Source: JAFGOG01 sp034429215 | GTDB lineage: Bacteria; Chloroflexota; Anaerolineae; JAAYZQ01 | Direction: 5' to 3' | Length of the DNA stretch: 64,000 nucleotides | NCBI GenBank assembly: GCA_034429215.1 | Contig: DAOUGI010000076.1 | Location: 12,456 to 76,455 of the forward strand | In this document: piece after piece, positions 16,218 through 26,003 of the stretch | Position numbering within the stretch: the first letter of the stretch is position 1 | How the letters are laid out: every line of letters starts with the position of its first letter | Made by a program: the position numbers and the translations under genes | The notes under the pieces: model-generated | Database searches by the model: none | What the model was told of the DNA's origin: nothing | Seen by the model: only the letters and a program-made list of their open reading frames with translations

Positions 16218-16913
16218 ATGACAAACAATGAACAGATCCGCGTGCTACTTGCCGACGACCACGCTGTGCTGCGTGCCGGACTGTGCATGCTGCTGGAAGC
16301 ACAGCCCGACATGTCCGTGGTCGGGGAGGCCGAGACCGCCGAGCAGACTGTGGCGATGGATGCGAAGTTAAAGCCCGATGTGGTGCTCATGGATGTCAGC
16401 TTGCCGAGCTCGCCCGGCAGCCCAATCACCGCGTCGGCCGGACTGGAGGCCATCCGACGCATCAAGACCAGCCGGCCCGGGGCACGTATCCTGGCCTTGA
16501 CCATGCACGACGATGAGGGCTACCTGCGCGGCGTGCTGGAGGCAGGCGGTTCTGGATACGTGCTCAAGCGCGCCGCCGACACCGAGCTGCTGTCGGCCAT
16601 CCGGGCGGTATGGCGGGGCGGCACCTACCTCCACCCGGAGCATGCCCGCCTGCTGCTTGAGAGGCCAGTTTGTACCCCAGCCAGCGAGCCGGCAGTGGAC
16701 GGCTCCTACGAGCTGCTCAGCCCCCGCGAGCAGCAGGTGTTGCGCCTGATTGCCCTGGGCCACACCAACCAGCAGGTAGCCGGCATGTTATCTCTCAGCG
16801 TCAAGACGGTCGAGACCTACAAATCTAGGCTGATGGCCAAGCTCGACCTGGCCAGCCGTGCCGCCCTGGTGCGTTATGCGCTCCAGCGAGGGCTACTGGA
16901 AAAGCAGGAATAG
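16218..16913 (+). CDS. NarL/FixJ-family response regulator
   Basis: The 231-residue protein has a receiver domain (about 5-135): acidic pocket ADDH, phospho-acceptor Asp59 in VVLMDVSLP, LTMHDDE and the lysine in YVLKRA. A LuxR helix-turn-helix follows (about 162-226, LSPREQQVLRLIALGHTNQQ then VKTVETYKSRLMAKL). An insertion between Asp59 and the next helix (SSPGSPITASAG) is slightly longer than usual. It is the partner of the kinase just upstream, sharing an operon with a 9-bp gap and a GGGGGGG ribosome site. Targets are unknown. Confidence 0.93.
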   Translation: MTNNEQIRVLLADDHAVLRAGLCMLLEAQPDMSVVGEAETAEQTVAMDAKLKPDVVLMDVSLPSSPGSPITASAGLEAIRRIKTSRPGARILALTMHDDEGYLRGVLEAGGSGYVLKRAADTELLSAIRAVWRGGTYLHPEHARLLLERPVCTPASEPAVDGSYELLSPREQQVLRLIALGHTNQQVAGMLSLSVKTVETYKSRLMAKLDLASRAALVRYALQRGLLEKQE

Positions 16914-16951
16914 CTAGGACGTCAAGCCATCCATCGGCTTGCCGCAATCAC

Positions 16952-16974
16952 CCTGTCGGGGATTCCCTGACAGG
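16952..16974 (+). other. Stem-loop after the response regulator gene
   Basis: CCTGTC-GGG pairs with CCC-T-GACAGG around a GATT loop, 38 bp after the response regulator stop. A weaker CAAGCC/GGCTTG stem lies just before it. No T-tract follows, so it may be a factor-dependent terminator or an mRNA 3' stabiliser. The rest of the 307-bp gap 16914-17220 holds the promoter described separately and a leader of about 160 nt with no recognised structure. Confidence 0.35.
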
Positions 16975-17026
16975 TTCCCCCAGAAACTCGCGTACTTTTC
17001 CTGACACAGATTAGGGTTTTCCCTTC

Positions 17027-17055
17027 TAGACAGCCCACCCGCCTTTCTGTACAAT
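17027..17055 (+). promoter_or_regulatory. Promoter upstream of the 74-residue/gpD genes
   Basis: TAGACA (17027-17032) and TACAAT (17050-17055) are separated by exactly 17 bp. Each differs from the sigma-70 consensus at one position. Predicted transcription starts near 17062. Confidence 0.55.
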
Positions 17056-17220
17056 ATACTCACGGGACAGGCCCTTGCCGCTGTGCTCGTCGCGCCGATC
17101 CAAAGGTGTTCCAGGCTGGCAGGGCAAGGGCCGATCGACCCTTTCGGTAGCAAGCAGGCAGCGTCAACGAAGCACCCTACCGATGGTATTGCGGAGCGCG
17201 AGTCGCGTAAGGAGGAAAAA

Positions 17221-17445
17221 ATGTTTCCAGATGATATGTACGTAGCAGAGAGAATCATGTTCCAACGTGTTGAGGAGAGGGTGCAGGAGGCGAGAGCCCA
17301 GTCACTGGCGCGGCAAGTAGCCGGCCGGCAGGAGGGGCTCCTGAGGCGCTGGGGCTCCCGGCTGCTATGCCGGCTGAGCCGGCCGCTCATAGTGATCGAT
17401 TGGCTTCCCGGGCGGCCGCTCCTATCTGCCTGTGAAGACCAGTAG
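17221..17445 (+). CDS. Small hypothetical protein before the gpD-like gene
   Basis: An excellent ribosome site (AAGGAGGAAAAA) precedes the ATG at 17221. The 74-residue product has an acidic, helical first half (MFPDDMYVAERIMFQRVEER), then arginine-rich helices and a hydrophobic tail (SRPLIVIDWLPGRPLL). Longer in-frame upstream starts are unlikely because they lie in the predicted leader. No family is recognised. The position 24 bp before the gpD-like gene suggests co-expression. Confidence 0.6.
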   Translation: MFPDDMYVAERIMFQRVEERVQEARAQSLARQVAGRQEGLLRRWGSRLLCRLSRPLIVIDWLPGRPLLSACEDQ

Positions 17446-17469
17446 ATCACAGGGAAGGGACAGCATCTC

Positions 17470-18549
17470 ATGCCCGGTCATAGCCCCAGAGTTGGGATGA
17501 ACATCGCCCGTCCGATTGTCAACCTCGACGGTCAAGACAATCAGGAGCTGGGAGATCTCCTGCGCAGCCTGCTGATTGTCGAGACGGTACAAGGTCTGTA
17601 CCGTTGTGAGACAGAGCTCGCCAACTGGGGTGAAAAGAACGGCAGCACCGGCTATTTGCTCTTTGACGGCGCCACGGTCGATTTCGGCAAGTTGTGGAAG
17701 ATCAAGCTTGCCCTAGTGGCTGATGTGCAGATCATCTTTGAGGGACGCATCACCGGGCTCGAGGCCCAGTTTCCCAGTCGCCAGCCACCTTACATTACCG
17801 TGTTGGCCGAGGGCCGCTTTCAGGGCCTGCGCATGACACGGCGTACGCGCACCTTCGAAGAGGTAACGGACGCTGATATCATCAACCGCATCGCATCTGA
17901 ACACGGCTTGCAGCCCGACGTGTCGGTCCGTGGGCCACTGCACCGGATGCTGGCACAGGCAAATCAGAGCGACTTGGCCTTCCTGCGTGAGCGGGCGCGG
18001 GCATCCGGAGTGGAGCTGTGGGTTGAGGGGAACGTACTGCACGCCAAGCTGCGCAACAGCAACCGGCTCGCCTTGGGCTATGGCCGCTCGCTCAGCGAAT
18101 TCTCGGCGTTGGCCGACCTGGCTCGGCGGCAGACCGGCATGACTGTGACCGGCCGGGACGTGAGTGGCCAGCAGGTTGTCAATGGCACAGCCAGTGTCTT
18201 GGTAGCGAGAGCTGATCTCGACAGCGATCAGGCCGGCGGATCTGGTGGTTTGAACTCGGTGCTGGCGGCCCGCAAGAGTACTATGCGCCGCATGCCCGCA
18301 CGGCCCGAGGATGAGGCATCTGCGGCCGCCGAGACCTTTTTTCGAGACGGTGCAGAGCGTTTCCTCGCGGGATACGGCGTGGCCGAGTTCACTCGCGGGC
18401 TGCGCGCAGGGGCCACAGTGGATCTCCAGGGTCTGGGACCGCTGTTCAGCGGCAAGTACTATGTGTCGGCAATCCAACACCTTTTCGATAACGACCGAGG
18501 GTTCCGCACCGAGTTTGTGGCCGAACGCCCTGGATTGGGATCGAACTGA
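17470..18549 (+). CDS. Phage late-control gpD-like protein (contractile tail hub/VgrG-related)
   Basis: The 359-residue protein matches the late control protein D/VgrG core in layout. An N-terminal beta domain with RCETELANWG and LLFDGATVDFGKLW is followed by VQIIFEGRITGLEAQFPS. Then come the hub-like segment RTRTFEEVTDADIINRIASEHGL, SDLAFLRERARASGVELWVEGN and a closing beta domain with QGLGPLFSGKYYVSAIQHLFD. In contractile tails and extracellular injection systems this protein forms the baseplate hub that carries the spike. No sheath, tube, spike, baseplate wedge or AAA ATPase gene is within the window, so it is an orphan here. It could be a relic or serve a complex encoded elsewhere. Confidence 0.8.
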   Translation: MPGHSPRVGMNIARPIVNLDGQDNQELGDLLRSLLIVETVQGLYRCETELANWGEKNGSTGYLLFDGATVDFGKLWKIKLALVADVQIIFEGRITGLEAQFPSRQPPYITVLAEGRFQGLRMTRRTRTFEEVTDADIINRIASEHGLQPDVSVRGPLHRMLAQANQSDLAFLRERARASGVELWVEGNVLHAKLRNSNRLALGYGRSLSEFSALADLARRQTGMTVTGRDVSGQQVVNGTASVLVARADLDSDQAGGSGGLNSVLAARKSTMRRMPARPEDEASAAAETFFRDGAERFLAGYGVAEFTRGLRAGATVDLQGLGPLFSGKYYVSAIQHLFDNDRGFRTEFVAERPGLGSN

Positions 18550-18771
18550 TGATCAGATCACCGACGATCGGGCCGAACTCTGAGGATGAAGAGTGCCAGA
18601 TGCAATCAGATCCCGGCCCAGGCAGTGCATACAGGCGACGGCACTGTTGTGAGCCCAGGGGCTGAGGGCATTCGGCCAGGACAGGGGCGGACAATACTGT
18701 AACTCGGTTCTGACGCGCCTATTCTGTTTTCCGCTGACGGCGAACTGGGCGAAGGATATTGGAGGTGTATC

Positions 18772-21700
18772 ATGTTTCTTACTTGGCTTAAGCATAGGTC
18801 GGCTGCAGTAGTGCGGGCATTCCTGGCAATCGGGCTGCTGAGCAGCTCTATTCTGTCACCCGTTGTGTCGTGGGGGCAGCCCACGGCAGGGGCAGCTGTT
18901 CCTGCCCAGGTTGCTCAACAGAGAGCGGATGCTGCGGCGCCCATCTCTCCCTCCGATGCTGCTGCTCCTGGCGGGCAGGCAGCGTGGAATGAGCTTCCGG
19001 CTGCCAAGCTTTCCGAAACCAAGGCAGCAGCGAGCCAGCCGTCGTCAGATCCTTCCGGCCTGCCGGAAATAGTGGAGCGGCGGACGGCCCATGGCGCCGT
19101 GTTGAGCGCGGGAGAGGGCCGCTACGTGGCGATCCTGTCATCGGAGCCACTGCATTACCAGGATGCCGGCGGCAACTGGCAACCGATTGACCCCAGCTTT
19201 CGCGACCTGGAGGACAGTTACGTCGTCGAGCGCAATCTGGTTCGCGGGCGGGCCGGGGCCAGGCAGGCGTGGCTTTCGGCAGCGGTGGGCCAGGTCGCCT
19301 TCTTTTGGCAGGCGACGCGCCTGGGAGCTGTGGACGGCGGAGGTGGATTCACCGAGCTGGCCAGGGCGCTGGAGGCTCCCCCAGGGTTTGCCCAACCGGG
19401 CGCAGCAGGCAACGCGCTGCGCTATGCCAGCACCTGGACGGACCCGCTTCTGAGCGAAGAGATAGTCAGCAGTCCCGGCAACCTGGAGCAGGCGCTCATC
19501 TTTGCCGGGCCGCCCGGCCCAGCCGCCGGGGCAGAGTTCCTGGAGATGCAAGCCAGCCTGAGACTTGCGCCCGGGGCGGCGCTGTGGGCCGACGGCAAGC
19601 CGGTGGCCGGCGAGCTTCAGGCCGCTGACACGCTGGAAGTACGAGATGAGGAAGGAAAGCAGGCGCTGATCCTGGCCCCCGTCCGGGCCTTTGAGCAGTC
19701 CCGGCCCGATGTCGCCGTCGCCGGCGCCTACACCGTCTACCCGACGGACACGCCAGACACCTGGCGCGTCGGCGTGCGCACGCCATGGGGCTGGTGGGTC
19801 GACCCAGGACGCACCTACCCGGCCGTGCTCGACCCGGTCATTACCGTGCAGCGCTCCACCGGCTGGGGCGAGGGCCTGGCCTGGGTGCGCAGCACCGGCG
19901 ACAAGGCCTACTCTCTGGGCGACATGCGCCTGGGGGCGTACCTGCCCGACTATAACACCCAGTCGCGCGGCTACGTCCAGTTCAACAGCCTGCCCGCCCT
20001 GCTGAACAACGCATCGGCCCCGGTCCTGGTAACCGCTGCCTACCTGGACGTTGAGCCGACCGATTTCTGGTTTCCGACCTACGAGTACCACGGCTCGGGC
20101 TTTACCGACTGGGACAGCGTGCCCAACAAGCGCAAGGTCACCCTGGCCTACGCCGGCGCCTGCCCCAACGACGCCGGCTGCAACGGTTTTTCGCTCCAGG
20201 ACGGCCGGCTGACCGATCCCAACAACTATAACTGGGACAACCAACCTGTGGGCATCGACATCGGCACCGAGACGCTCAAGGTCGGCCCGATGAAAAAGAG
20301 CGGCAACGCCAACCCAACCGTCACGACCTGGGACGTAACGGCCCAGATCCAGTCGTGGTACACCGCCTGGTCGGACCAGCCCAACCCGCGCCCCGGCCCC
20401 ACCTTCCAGCTCCGCGCGGTGGACGACAACGGGAATGACGCGACCTGCCCCAAGCCGGGGCCCTACTACAGCGGCTTTGCCAACGGCAAGTTCCTGACCG
20501 ACTCGAACCTGGTGCCCCGCTGCACCAACTTTTATATCCCGCCGGGCAAGGTGAGCCTGCGGATCGAATACACCGAGCTGGAGCTGCCCTTCACCAGCGG
20601 CAACCCACTGGAGCCGCCGCTGCTCAACATCCCCGGCGTGCCCAGCTATACGCCGCTCACCGGCTCTAGCGACAACCTCTTCCTCAGCCCCAACCACCGC
20701 TACAAGCTGGCCAAGCCGACCGGGCTCCCTCGCTGGCGGGCGGTGGCGCTGCGCGGCAACCACGCTTATGACGAGGCCCTGCCGGCCCGGGCCATGCTCA
20801 AGCTGCTCGATTTCAGCGCCGTGGCCGGCCCCGACGATGAGCCGGTCCAGATGCTGAGCCCGAAGGCGCAGGGCGCCGACCAGACCACCTTCTTTCTGAT
20901 CGACGATCACCTGGCGGGCAGCAGTCTGCCCAACGCCGACCTGCGCGTCGAAGTTGTGGCCTCCGAGGACAACGATTATGCTGCCGACCAGCAGCGCAAC
21001 TACAGGTTGGACTATGCGCGGGCGCTGCCGATGGCTCCCCTCAACTATGGCGTGTTCAACAACCTGAACTTTACCATGTTCTCGGACCGCCTGTTGAAGC
21101 TGGACGAGTTTCACCTGGATCAGGGCGACAACGTCGGCTTTATCGCCACTGTGCCGGCCGCCCTGGAGATGATGGTGGTGACCCCGGCCGCCGATGCGCC
21201 CAACACCGGGGCGTTGATGAGCGCCAACCACAGCAACGCCAACCTGTTCGTGGCGGCGCAGCCGGGCGGCACCCTGCGCACCTTTACCTTGACGGCCCCG
21301 GTGACGGGCGAGTACCTGCTGGTCCTGGTCAACAAGGAGCGCCCGGTGTTTGACCCAGACCGGGGCTTTGCCACCGAGCTGACCGCGTCGGTGAGCATCC
21401 TGCCCTGCCAGAGCGGCAGCTATCCCACGGCTCAGTATGGCTGCCAACCGCTGATCCTGCCCGACGGCCTGACCCCGGCGCCCAGGCCGGTCGCCATCCC
21501 CGGTGGCGGCACGCTGACCGTGTACAGTGAGGGGGATTTCACCCCAGGCGCCGACTGGTGCACCCAAAACGAGGGGATGGGCGCGCCGATCATCGACGCC
21601 GGCGTGCCCGGGCGGTGGGTAGTGGTCGTCCAGGGCCGGGTGTGCTACCAGGGGGGAGTGCTGACCACTTCGCCCGACAGCGCCGTTGGCCTGATCGTGA

Positions 21701-24700
21701 CAAACCCGGCGCCCGACCCAGGCGACGGCCGCTGGCACGGTCGCATCCCGCCCATCCCGATCTATGGCAACGAGATGCTGCTGCCCGCGCCCGGCGAGCC
21801 CGACGGTGAAGTTACTCTCGTAGCCGGCGGGCTGCTCCAGGCCAACACCGATACCATCCGCCGCATCACGCCCTTTGAGCAGTACTGGCAGGGCAGTTAT
21901 GTCCACCATGACGATTTCATCTCTACTGCCGCCATGCAGGCGCAGGGGCTCGATACCTTGTCGGCCCAGGTGGTGGTCGACGCGGCGGGCACGGCCTTTC
22001 CCATTAGCTGGTCGATCGACTGGGCGCTCTTTCCCGACGCCTGCCCCACCTGCCCGGTGGAGTGGACCTTTGTGGATGACCCGGCCGTGCCGTCCACTGC
22101 CCTGCCGCTCCAGCTCGACCTGGCCAGCGCCAACCTGCGCCTGCTCAACACCGAGCTGCTGGACGGCGAGGTCCGCGAGCTAGATTCCTATCAGAAGGCC
22201 GGCGGGCCGGTGGCCTTTCAGCTCCGCAATGCCACATCGCGGCTCACCCTTGGGCCGCTGCTGGGCGGGACCACCAAGCCGGTCCAGGCGGTGATCCAGC
22301 CGCCCGGCTGGGCGCGCGCCGCCGAGGGCGAGGGGGGCTGCGAACAGGCGGGCGTCCCGGCAAGCTGCCTGGACCTGCGCCGGGGAGAGTACAAGTGGCT
22401 GCCTCTGGCCGACGCCGAGCAAAATGTCAGCCCCTGGTCGCTGCCCGACATGCACATCGAGACGGCGCCGGCCACGCTTATCTTTAGCCGAGAGGGCCAG
22501 CTCAACATCTTTAGCGCCGACCACCCGGCCAGCACAGACGATTTCGGCCAGACCTTCAGTTTTGACACCTGGGAGGCCGGCGTGCGGGTGGTCCAGGAAA
22601 AGTGCGTGGAAGCCGACCCGGTCGAGACGACCGTCATCCGCGGCACGGCCTTTATCGCGCTGCCGACCCTGGGCGACGACGGCAGCGGCTCGGCCAGCTC
22701 GTGGGCCAAGGCCGATTTCAAGCTGTGTGAGACGAGCCTGCAGCAGGCGCACATCCAGTTCGGCATTCCCAAGCCGGGCATCCCGGTGGGCAGCACCGGC
22801 GTCGGCGTCCACCTGCTCGACGGCACGGTGACCATCGATCCCAACACAGGCGACACCCGCATCACGCTGGGCGTTGGCTTTCAGACCCTGGACGGCTTTA
22901 CCCTGACCAACGGCAAAGGCACCGTCACCCTCGACACGGCGGGCATGCTGTCTTTGCAGGCCACCGGCACGCTGGTCGGCGTGGTCAGCGCCGACCAGCT
23001 GCGGCTGGACGTGGCATGGAACCCCCTGGACATGTTGTTTGAGGGGCAGGTATCCTACGGCGGCGGGCTGCTGTCCGGCGAGGTGATGATGCACGGCTGG
23101 GTCGGCCAGGGCTGGCAGGGCAAGTATGCCTGGCTGCCACCGAACGACGCTTTCCATTTTACCGGCTCGATCGGCGGCACCGTCAAGCTCAAGTCGGGCG
23201 CCGTGGTGGACGAGTGGCCGTTTGTGCTGCCGCCGTTCACCCTCAGCCTGACGGCGCAGATCGCCTTTGGCGAGTTCTGCACCGGCTCGGCCTGCACCAG
23301 CTACGATTGGGGCATGTCGGCCACCGTCAAGGTGCTGGGCTACAAGGTCGGCGTCTATGTCGACGGCGGCGGCCCGGACCTAATCCTGGGCAGCGACAGC
23401 CACAAGCTGATCGACCAGGCCGGCGCGTCGGCTCTGGTTGTACCGCAGGCGCCTGCAGCGGTGCCGCCTCCGTCACCCATCTTCTACCCGGGCGCCAATC
23501 AGGTTGACCTGTCGCCCTCCTTCACCAGTCCTTTCGACGGCGACGTCCCCGACCAGGCCGCCACTATCTGCTCGGGCGTGGGCACGCCGGTGGTCGAGTG
23601 CCCCTTCCTGGTCAACAGCGGCGTCGGGCGGGCGCTATTCATCGCCACCTGGGAGAACGGCGACCTGGACGTGTCTCTGATCAAGCCCAACGGGGTGGTG
23701 CTCACTCCGGCCAATGCCCAGGCCAACGGCGCGGTCTATGCCACCGAGCCGCCCGGCCTGGTGCAGGTGGCCTCTTACAGCGTCATCACGCCCACCGCCG
23801 GCCTGGCCCTCGACCCGGGCACGTGGAAGGTGCGGCTGAGCGGCGTCGGCCTGAACCTGCTGCCGGGGCTGAAGAATAACTACACCCTTCTGTTCAGCGC
23901 CGACAAGCCAGCCGCCACGCTGGTGTGGGGCCCACCCCAGGACCTGTCGCCCACCCTGAAGCGGCTGCCCTGGACCGCTTCCCGCGGCGGGCAGCCGCTC
24001 AACCCCGACCTGGAGGTGGAGCTGTTTGCCATCGACGCCGCCCAGCGGCCGGTCACCCCGACGCTGATGGCCGGGGCGACGATCGTGCTCAAGATCCCGG
24101 CCGGCGCCGGACAGTACGACTGGGACCTGAGCGGCCTGGCCGCCGGAACCTATGCCTTTGGCGCGCGGCTGGACGACCACGCCACGGGCAACGGCCACGT
24201 AGTGGTCTGGTCGCCCTACACCGTCACCCTGGTGGATACCACCCCGCCGCCAATCCCGTTTGTCGTCGGCTCGCTGGCGTTTGTCGATACTTTGCTCCTG
24301 TTTTGGACCCGCGATGACGTCACGCCCGACCTGGCCGGGTACCTGGTCGAGTATACCGTCCCCGAGTGGGACCTGACCACACCCCTGCCGCAGGTGCGGC
24401 GGGTGCTGCCGACGAAAAAGAGCCTGTCGCCGTTGGTTGAGCGCGCACGCCTGGGCGGTCTCTTCCTTTCAGGGCCACAGCCGATCAGCACCAATGTGTG
24501 TGTCCGCTCCTACGACGCCACCGGCAACGTCAGCGACTGCTACCCCACGCCCATCACCATGCCCGAACTGCCTGAGACGAGACTGGGGCCGCCGGAGGAC
24601 CTGACGCTGAATAGCGACGGCGCTGGCATCATGGTCAACTGGGTGCCGCCCGGCGCCCGCGTTCCGCCTGGCTCGCTGGTCGACTATGGCCCGGCCGGCT

Positions 24701-25485
24701 GCTTGCTGGAGCGCCCTCAGCGCCTGGCTGACGAAGGGCCATCGCCGTTGATCTTTGCGCCGGACGCCACCAGCGCGGTGCTGACCGGTCTGACACCAGG
24801 CCAGGTGTACGAGATCGGCGTGCGCGGCTACCGGGACAGCGGCGAGATCGGCCCGCGGATCTCTGGCCGCGTTATGCACATCGATCCCACCGACGCCAAC
24901 GCCGACGGCATCCCCGACCAGTGGGCCGCGCTGTACGGGCTCGACCCCGACATCGCCGACCTGGACGGCGACGGGCTGCCCGACGTGAGCGAGTTCCAGG
25001 CCGCCTCGAACCCGCGCCTGGCCGACAGCGACGGCGACGGCGCCTACGACGGCCAGGAGGTCGAGGCAGGCAGCGATCCGTGCGACCCTGACAGCCGGCC
25101 GCCGATCGAGCTGCCCCGGCTGGCGCTGGTGGGCGAGGCTGCGCTCCACTTTGCCACCGCCGCCAACCTGTCCGGCCCTGAGCCGCAGGCCATCTCCATC
25201 CTGAACGCCGGCGGCGGCGCGCTTGATTGGGAAGCAAGCGTCTCGGCGCCCTGGATCCTGCTCGACCAGAGCGCGGGACGCGGCATCGGCGCGCTCACCA
25301 TCCGGGTGAACCCGGCCGGCCTGGGGCCTGGGCTGTACAGCAGCTCGCTGGTCATCACCAACGTCTCCCTGCGGGGCGTGCAGGCTGCCTTGCCCGAGTC
25401 GGTCACCATCCCGGTCACCATGCTTGTCCTGCCGCCCAAAGAGCACAAAGTGTTCATACCGTTGGTTGCGAGGTCGTTGCCGTGA
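18772..25485 (+). CDS. Giant secreted multidomain surface protein (2237 residues)
   Basis: A signal peptide (about residues 1-36, hydrophobic AFLAIGLLSSSILSPVVSW) is followed by a large beta-rich region with no recognised catalytic motif. Visible parts are: a DNRLRE-like or lectin-like block with paired cysteines (about 350-610), repeated pre-peptidase/beta-sandwich-like segments, and fibronectin-III-like domains (about 1720-2040). Two calcium-binding thrombospondin-3-like repeats (DANADGIPDQWAALYGLDPD, DLDGDGLPDVSEF, DSDGDGAYDGQEV) lie about 2041-2110. A BACON-like domain (WEASVSAPWILLDQSAG) and the terminal tail HKVFIPLVARSLP end the chain. It is probably exported by Sec and retained at the cell surface. 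GGAGGTG precedes the ATG. Codon use is strongly GC-biased throughout, which also creates long antisense frames. Confidence 0.85.
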   Translation: MFLTWLKHRSAAVVRAFLAIGLLSSSILSPVVSWGQPTAGAAVPAQVAQQRADAAAPISPSDAAAPGGQAAWNELPAAKLSETKAAASQPSSDPSGLPEIVERRTAHGAVLSAGEGRYVAILSSEPLHYQDAGGNWQPIDPSFRDLEDSYVVERNLVRGRAGARQAWLSAAVGQVAFFWQATRLGAVDGGGGFTELARALEAPPGFAQPGAAGNALRYASTWTDPLLSEEIVSSPGNLEQALIFAGPPGPAAGAEFLEMQASLRLAPGAALWADGKPVAGELQAADTLEVRDEEGKQALILAPVRAFEQSRPDVAVAGAYTVYPTDTPDTWRVGVRTPWGWWVDPGRTYPAVLDPVITVQRSTGWGEGLAWVRSTGDKAYSLGDMRLGAYLPDYNTQSRGYVQFNSLPALLNNASAPVLVTAAYLDVEPTDFWFPTYEYHGSGFTDWDSVPNKRKVTLAYAGACPNDAGCNGFSLQDGRLTDPNNYNWDNQPVGIDIGTETLKVGPMKKSGNANPTVTTWDVTAQIQSWYTAWSDQPNPRPGPTFQLRAVDDNGNDATCPKPGPYYSGFANGKFLTDSNLVPRCTNFYIPPGKVSLRIEYTELELPFTSGNPLEPPLLNIPGVPSYTPLTGSSDNLFLSPNHRYKLAKPTGLPRWRAVALRGNHAYDEALPARAMLKLLDFSAVAGPDDEPVQMLSPKAQGADQTTFFLIDDHLAGSSLPNADLRVEVVASEDNDYAADQQRNYRLDYARALPMAPLNYGVFNNLNFTMFSDRLLKLDEFHLDQGDNVGFIATVPAALEMMVVTPAADAPNTGALMSANHSNANLFVAAQPGGTLRTFTLTAPVTGEYLLVLVNKERPVFDPDRGFATELTASVSILPCQSGSYPTAQYGCQPLILPDGLTPAPRPVAIPGGGTLTVYSEGDFTPGADWCTQNEGMGAPIIDAGVPGRWVVVVQGRVCYQGGVLTTSPDSAVGLIVTNPAPDPGDGRWHGRIPPIPIYGNEMLLPAPGEPDGEVTLVAGGLLQANTDTIRRITPFEQYWQGSYVHHDDFISTAAMQAQGLDTLSAQVVVDAAGTAFPISWSIDWALFPDACPTCPVEWTFVDDPAVPSTALPLQLDLASANLRLLNTELLDGEVRELDSYQKAGGPVAFQLRNATSRLTLGPLLGGTTKPVQAVIQPPGWARAAEGEGGCEQAGVPASCLDLRRGEYKWLPLADAEQNVSPWSLPDMHIETAPATLIFSREGQLNIFSADHPASTDDFGQTFSFDTWEAGVRVVQEKCVEADPVETTVIRGTAFIALPTLGDDGSGSASSWAKADFKLCETSLQQAHIQFGIPKPGIPVGSTGVGVHLLDGTVTIDPNTGDTRITLGVGFQTLDGFTLTNGKGTVTLDTAGMLSLQATGTLVGVVSADQLRLDVAWNPLDMLFEGQVSYGGGLLSGEVMMHGWVGQGWQGKYAWLPPNDAFHFTGSIGGTVKLKSGAVVDEWPFVLPPFTLSLTAQIAFGEFCTGSACTSYDWGMSATVKVLGYKVGVYVDGGGPDLILGSDSHKLIDQAGASALVVPQAPAAVPPPSPIFYPGANQVDLSPSFTSPFDGDVPDQAATICSGVGTPVVECPFLVNSGVGRALFIATWENGDLDVSLIKPNGVVLTPANAQANGAVYATEPPGLVQVASYSVITPTAGLALDPGTWKVRLSGVGLNLLPGLKNNYTLLFSADKPAATLVWGPPQDLSPTLKRLPWTASRGGQPLNPDLEVELFAIDAAQRPVTPTLMAGATIVLKIPAGAGQYDWDLSGLAAGTYAFGARLDDHATGNGHVVVWSPYTVTLVDTTPPPIPFVVGSLAFVDTLLLFWTRDDVTPDLAGYLVEYTVPEWDLTTPLPQVRRVLPTKKSLSPLVERARLGGLFLSGPQPISTNVCVRSYDATGNVSDCYPTPITMPELPETRLGPPEDLTLNSDGAGIMVNWVPPGARVPPGSLVDYGPAGCLLERPQRLADEGPSPLIFAPDATSAVLTGLTPGQVYEIGVRGYRDSGEIGPRISGRVMHIDPTDANADGIPDQWAALYGLDPDIADLDGDGLPDVSEFQAASNPRLADSDGDGAYDGQEVEAGSDPCDPDSRPPIELPRLALVGEAALHFATAANLSGPEPQAISILNAGGGALDWEASVSAPWILLDQSAGRGIGALTIRVNPAGLGPGLYSSSLVITNVSLRGVQAALPESVTIPVTMLVLPPKEHKVFIPLVARSLP

Positions 25486-25632
25486 CACAAAAAAAGTGCT
25501 CGGGACCGGTCGGCCATGAATCTGTGAGGTAGCGATGAAAGTGCACCTTCTGTTCACACCGCTATTGGCACTTGCCGGCGCTAGCCGCCTGGCGGAGATC
25601 AAGCTCCGGCTGCCGCACTTGGCGGCTGCGGT

Positions 25633-25936
25633 GTGACCAAGGGCTTCTCGGCCGATATCGAGCCGGTCCGGCGGCGGATCGGCGGCGACGCCAAGGCCCG
25701 CCTCCAAGCCGCTGTGGCCGAGCTGGTAAGTCAGGAGCGCTTCCGCCAGTTGTTGGGTATCGAGGATAGCGACTCGGACCTAAGCTACCCTTCAGGATCT
25801 GCTCAAGCAGTACGACGAGCAGGTGGTCAAGCCGCGCGTGGCCGCGGCCGGCGAGAGCTGCGCCGCCGGGCGGTTGGCCATCCAGCCCGTGCTGGGCTAC
25901 GAGCGCCAGAAGCAGCTCCTGGGCGCCGGCGTGTGA
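25633..25936 (+). pseudogene. Frameshifted gene remnant of unknown family
   Basis: Two protein-like frames abut. The first starts at the GTG at 25633 (VTKGFSADIEPVRRRIGG ... RFRQLLGIEDSDSDLSYP). The second begins at about 25790 in the next frame (LQDLLKQYDEQVVKPRVAA ... GYERQKQLLGAGV, TGA at 25934-25936). The join at about 25785-25790 has no stop in the second frame, so one indel explains the break. A short upstream frame ending at 25635 (RLAEIKLRLPHLAAAV) may belong to the same decayed locus. Neither part is recognised. It sits between the giant protein and the nitrate operon promoter. Confidence 0.5.
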
Positions 25937-26003
25937 GAAACCATAGCCGTATAGCATTCGCCGATGCCAGCCTGGCGCGCGTGGCTGGCTGTTCGGGGAG
26001 CAT

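Noticed and set aside
19138..21909. 923-codon open frame antisense to the giant secreted protein
   Set aside because: Low-complexity Gly/Val/Arg/Gln composition typical of a shadow frame, with no motif and no ribosome site.
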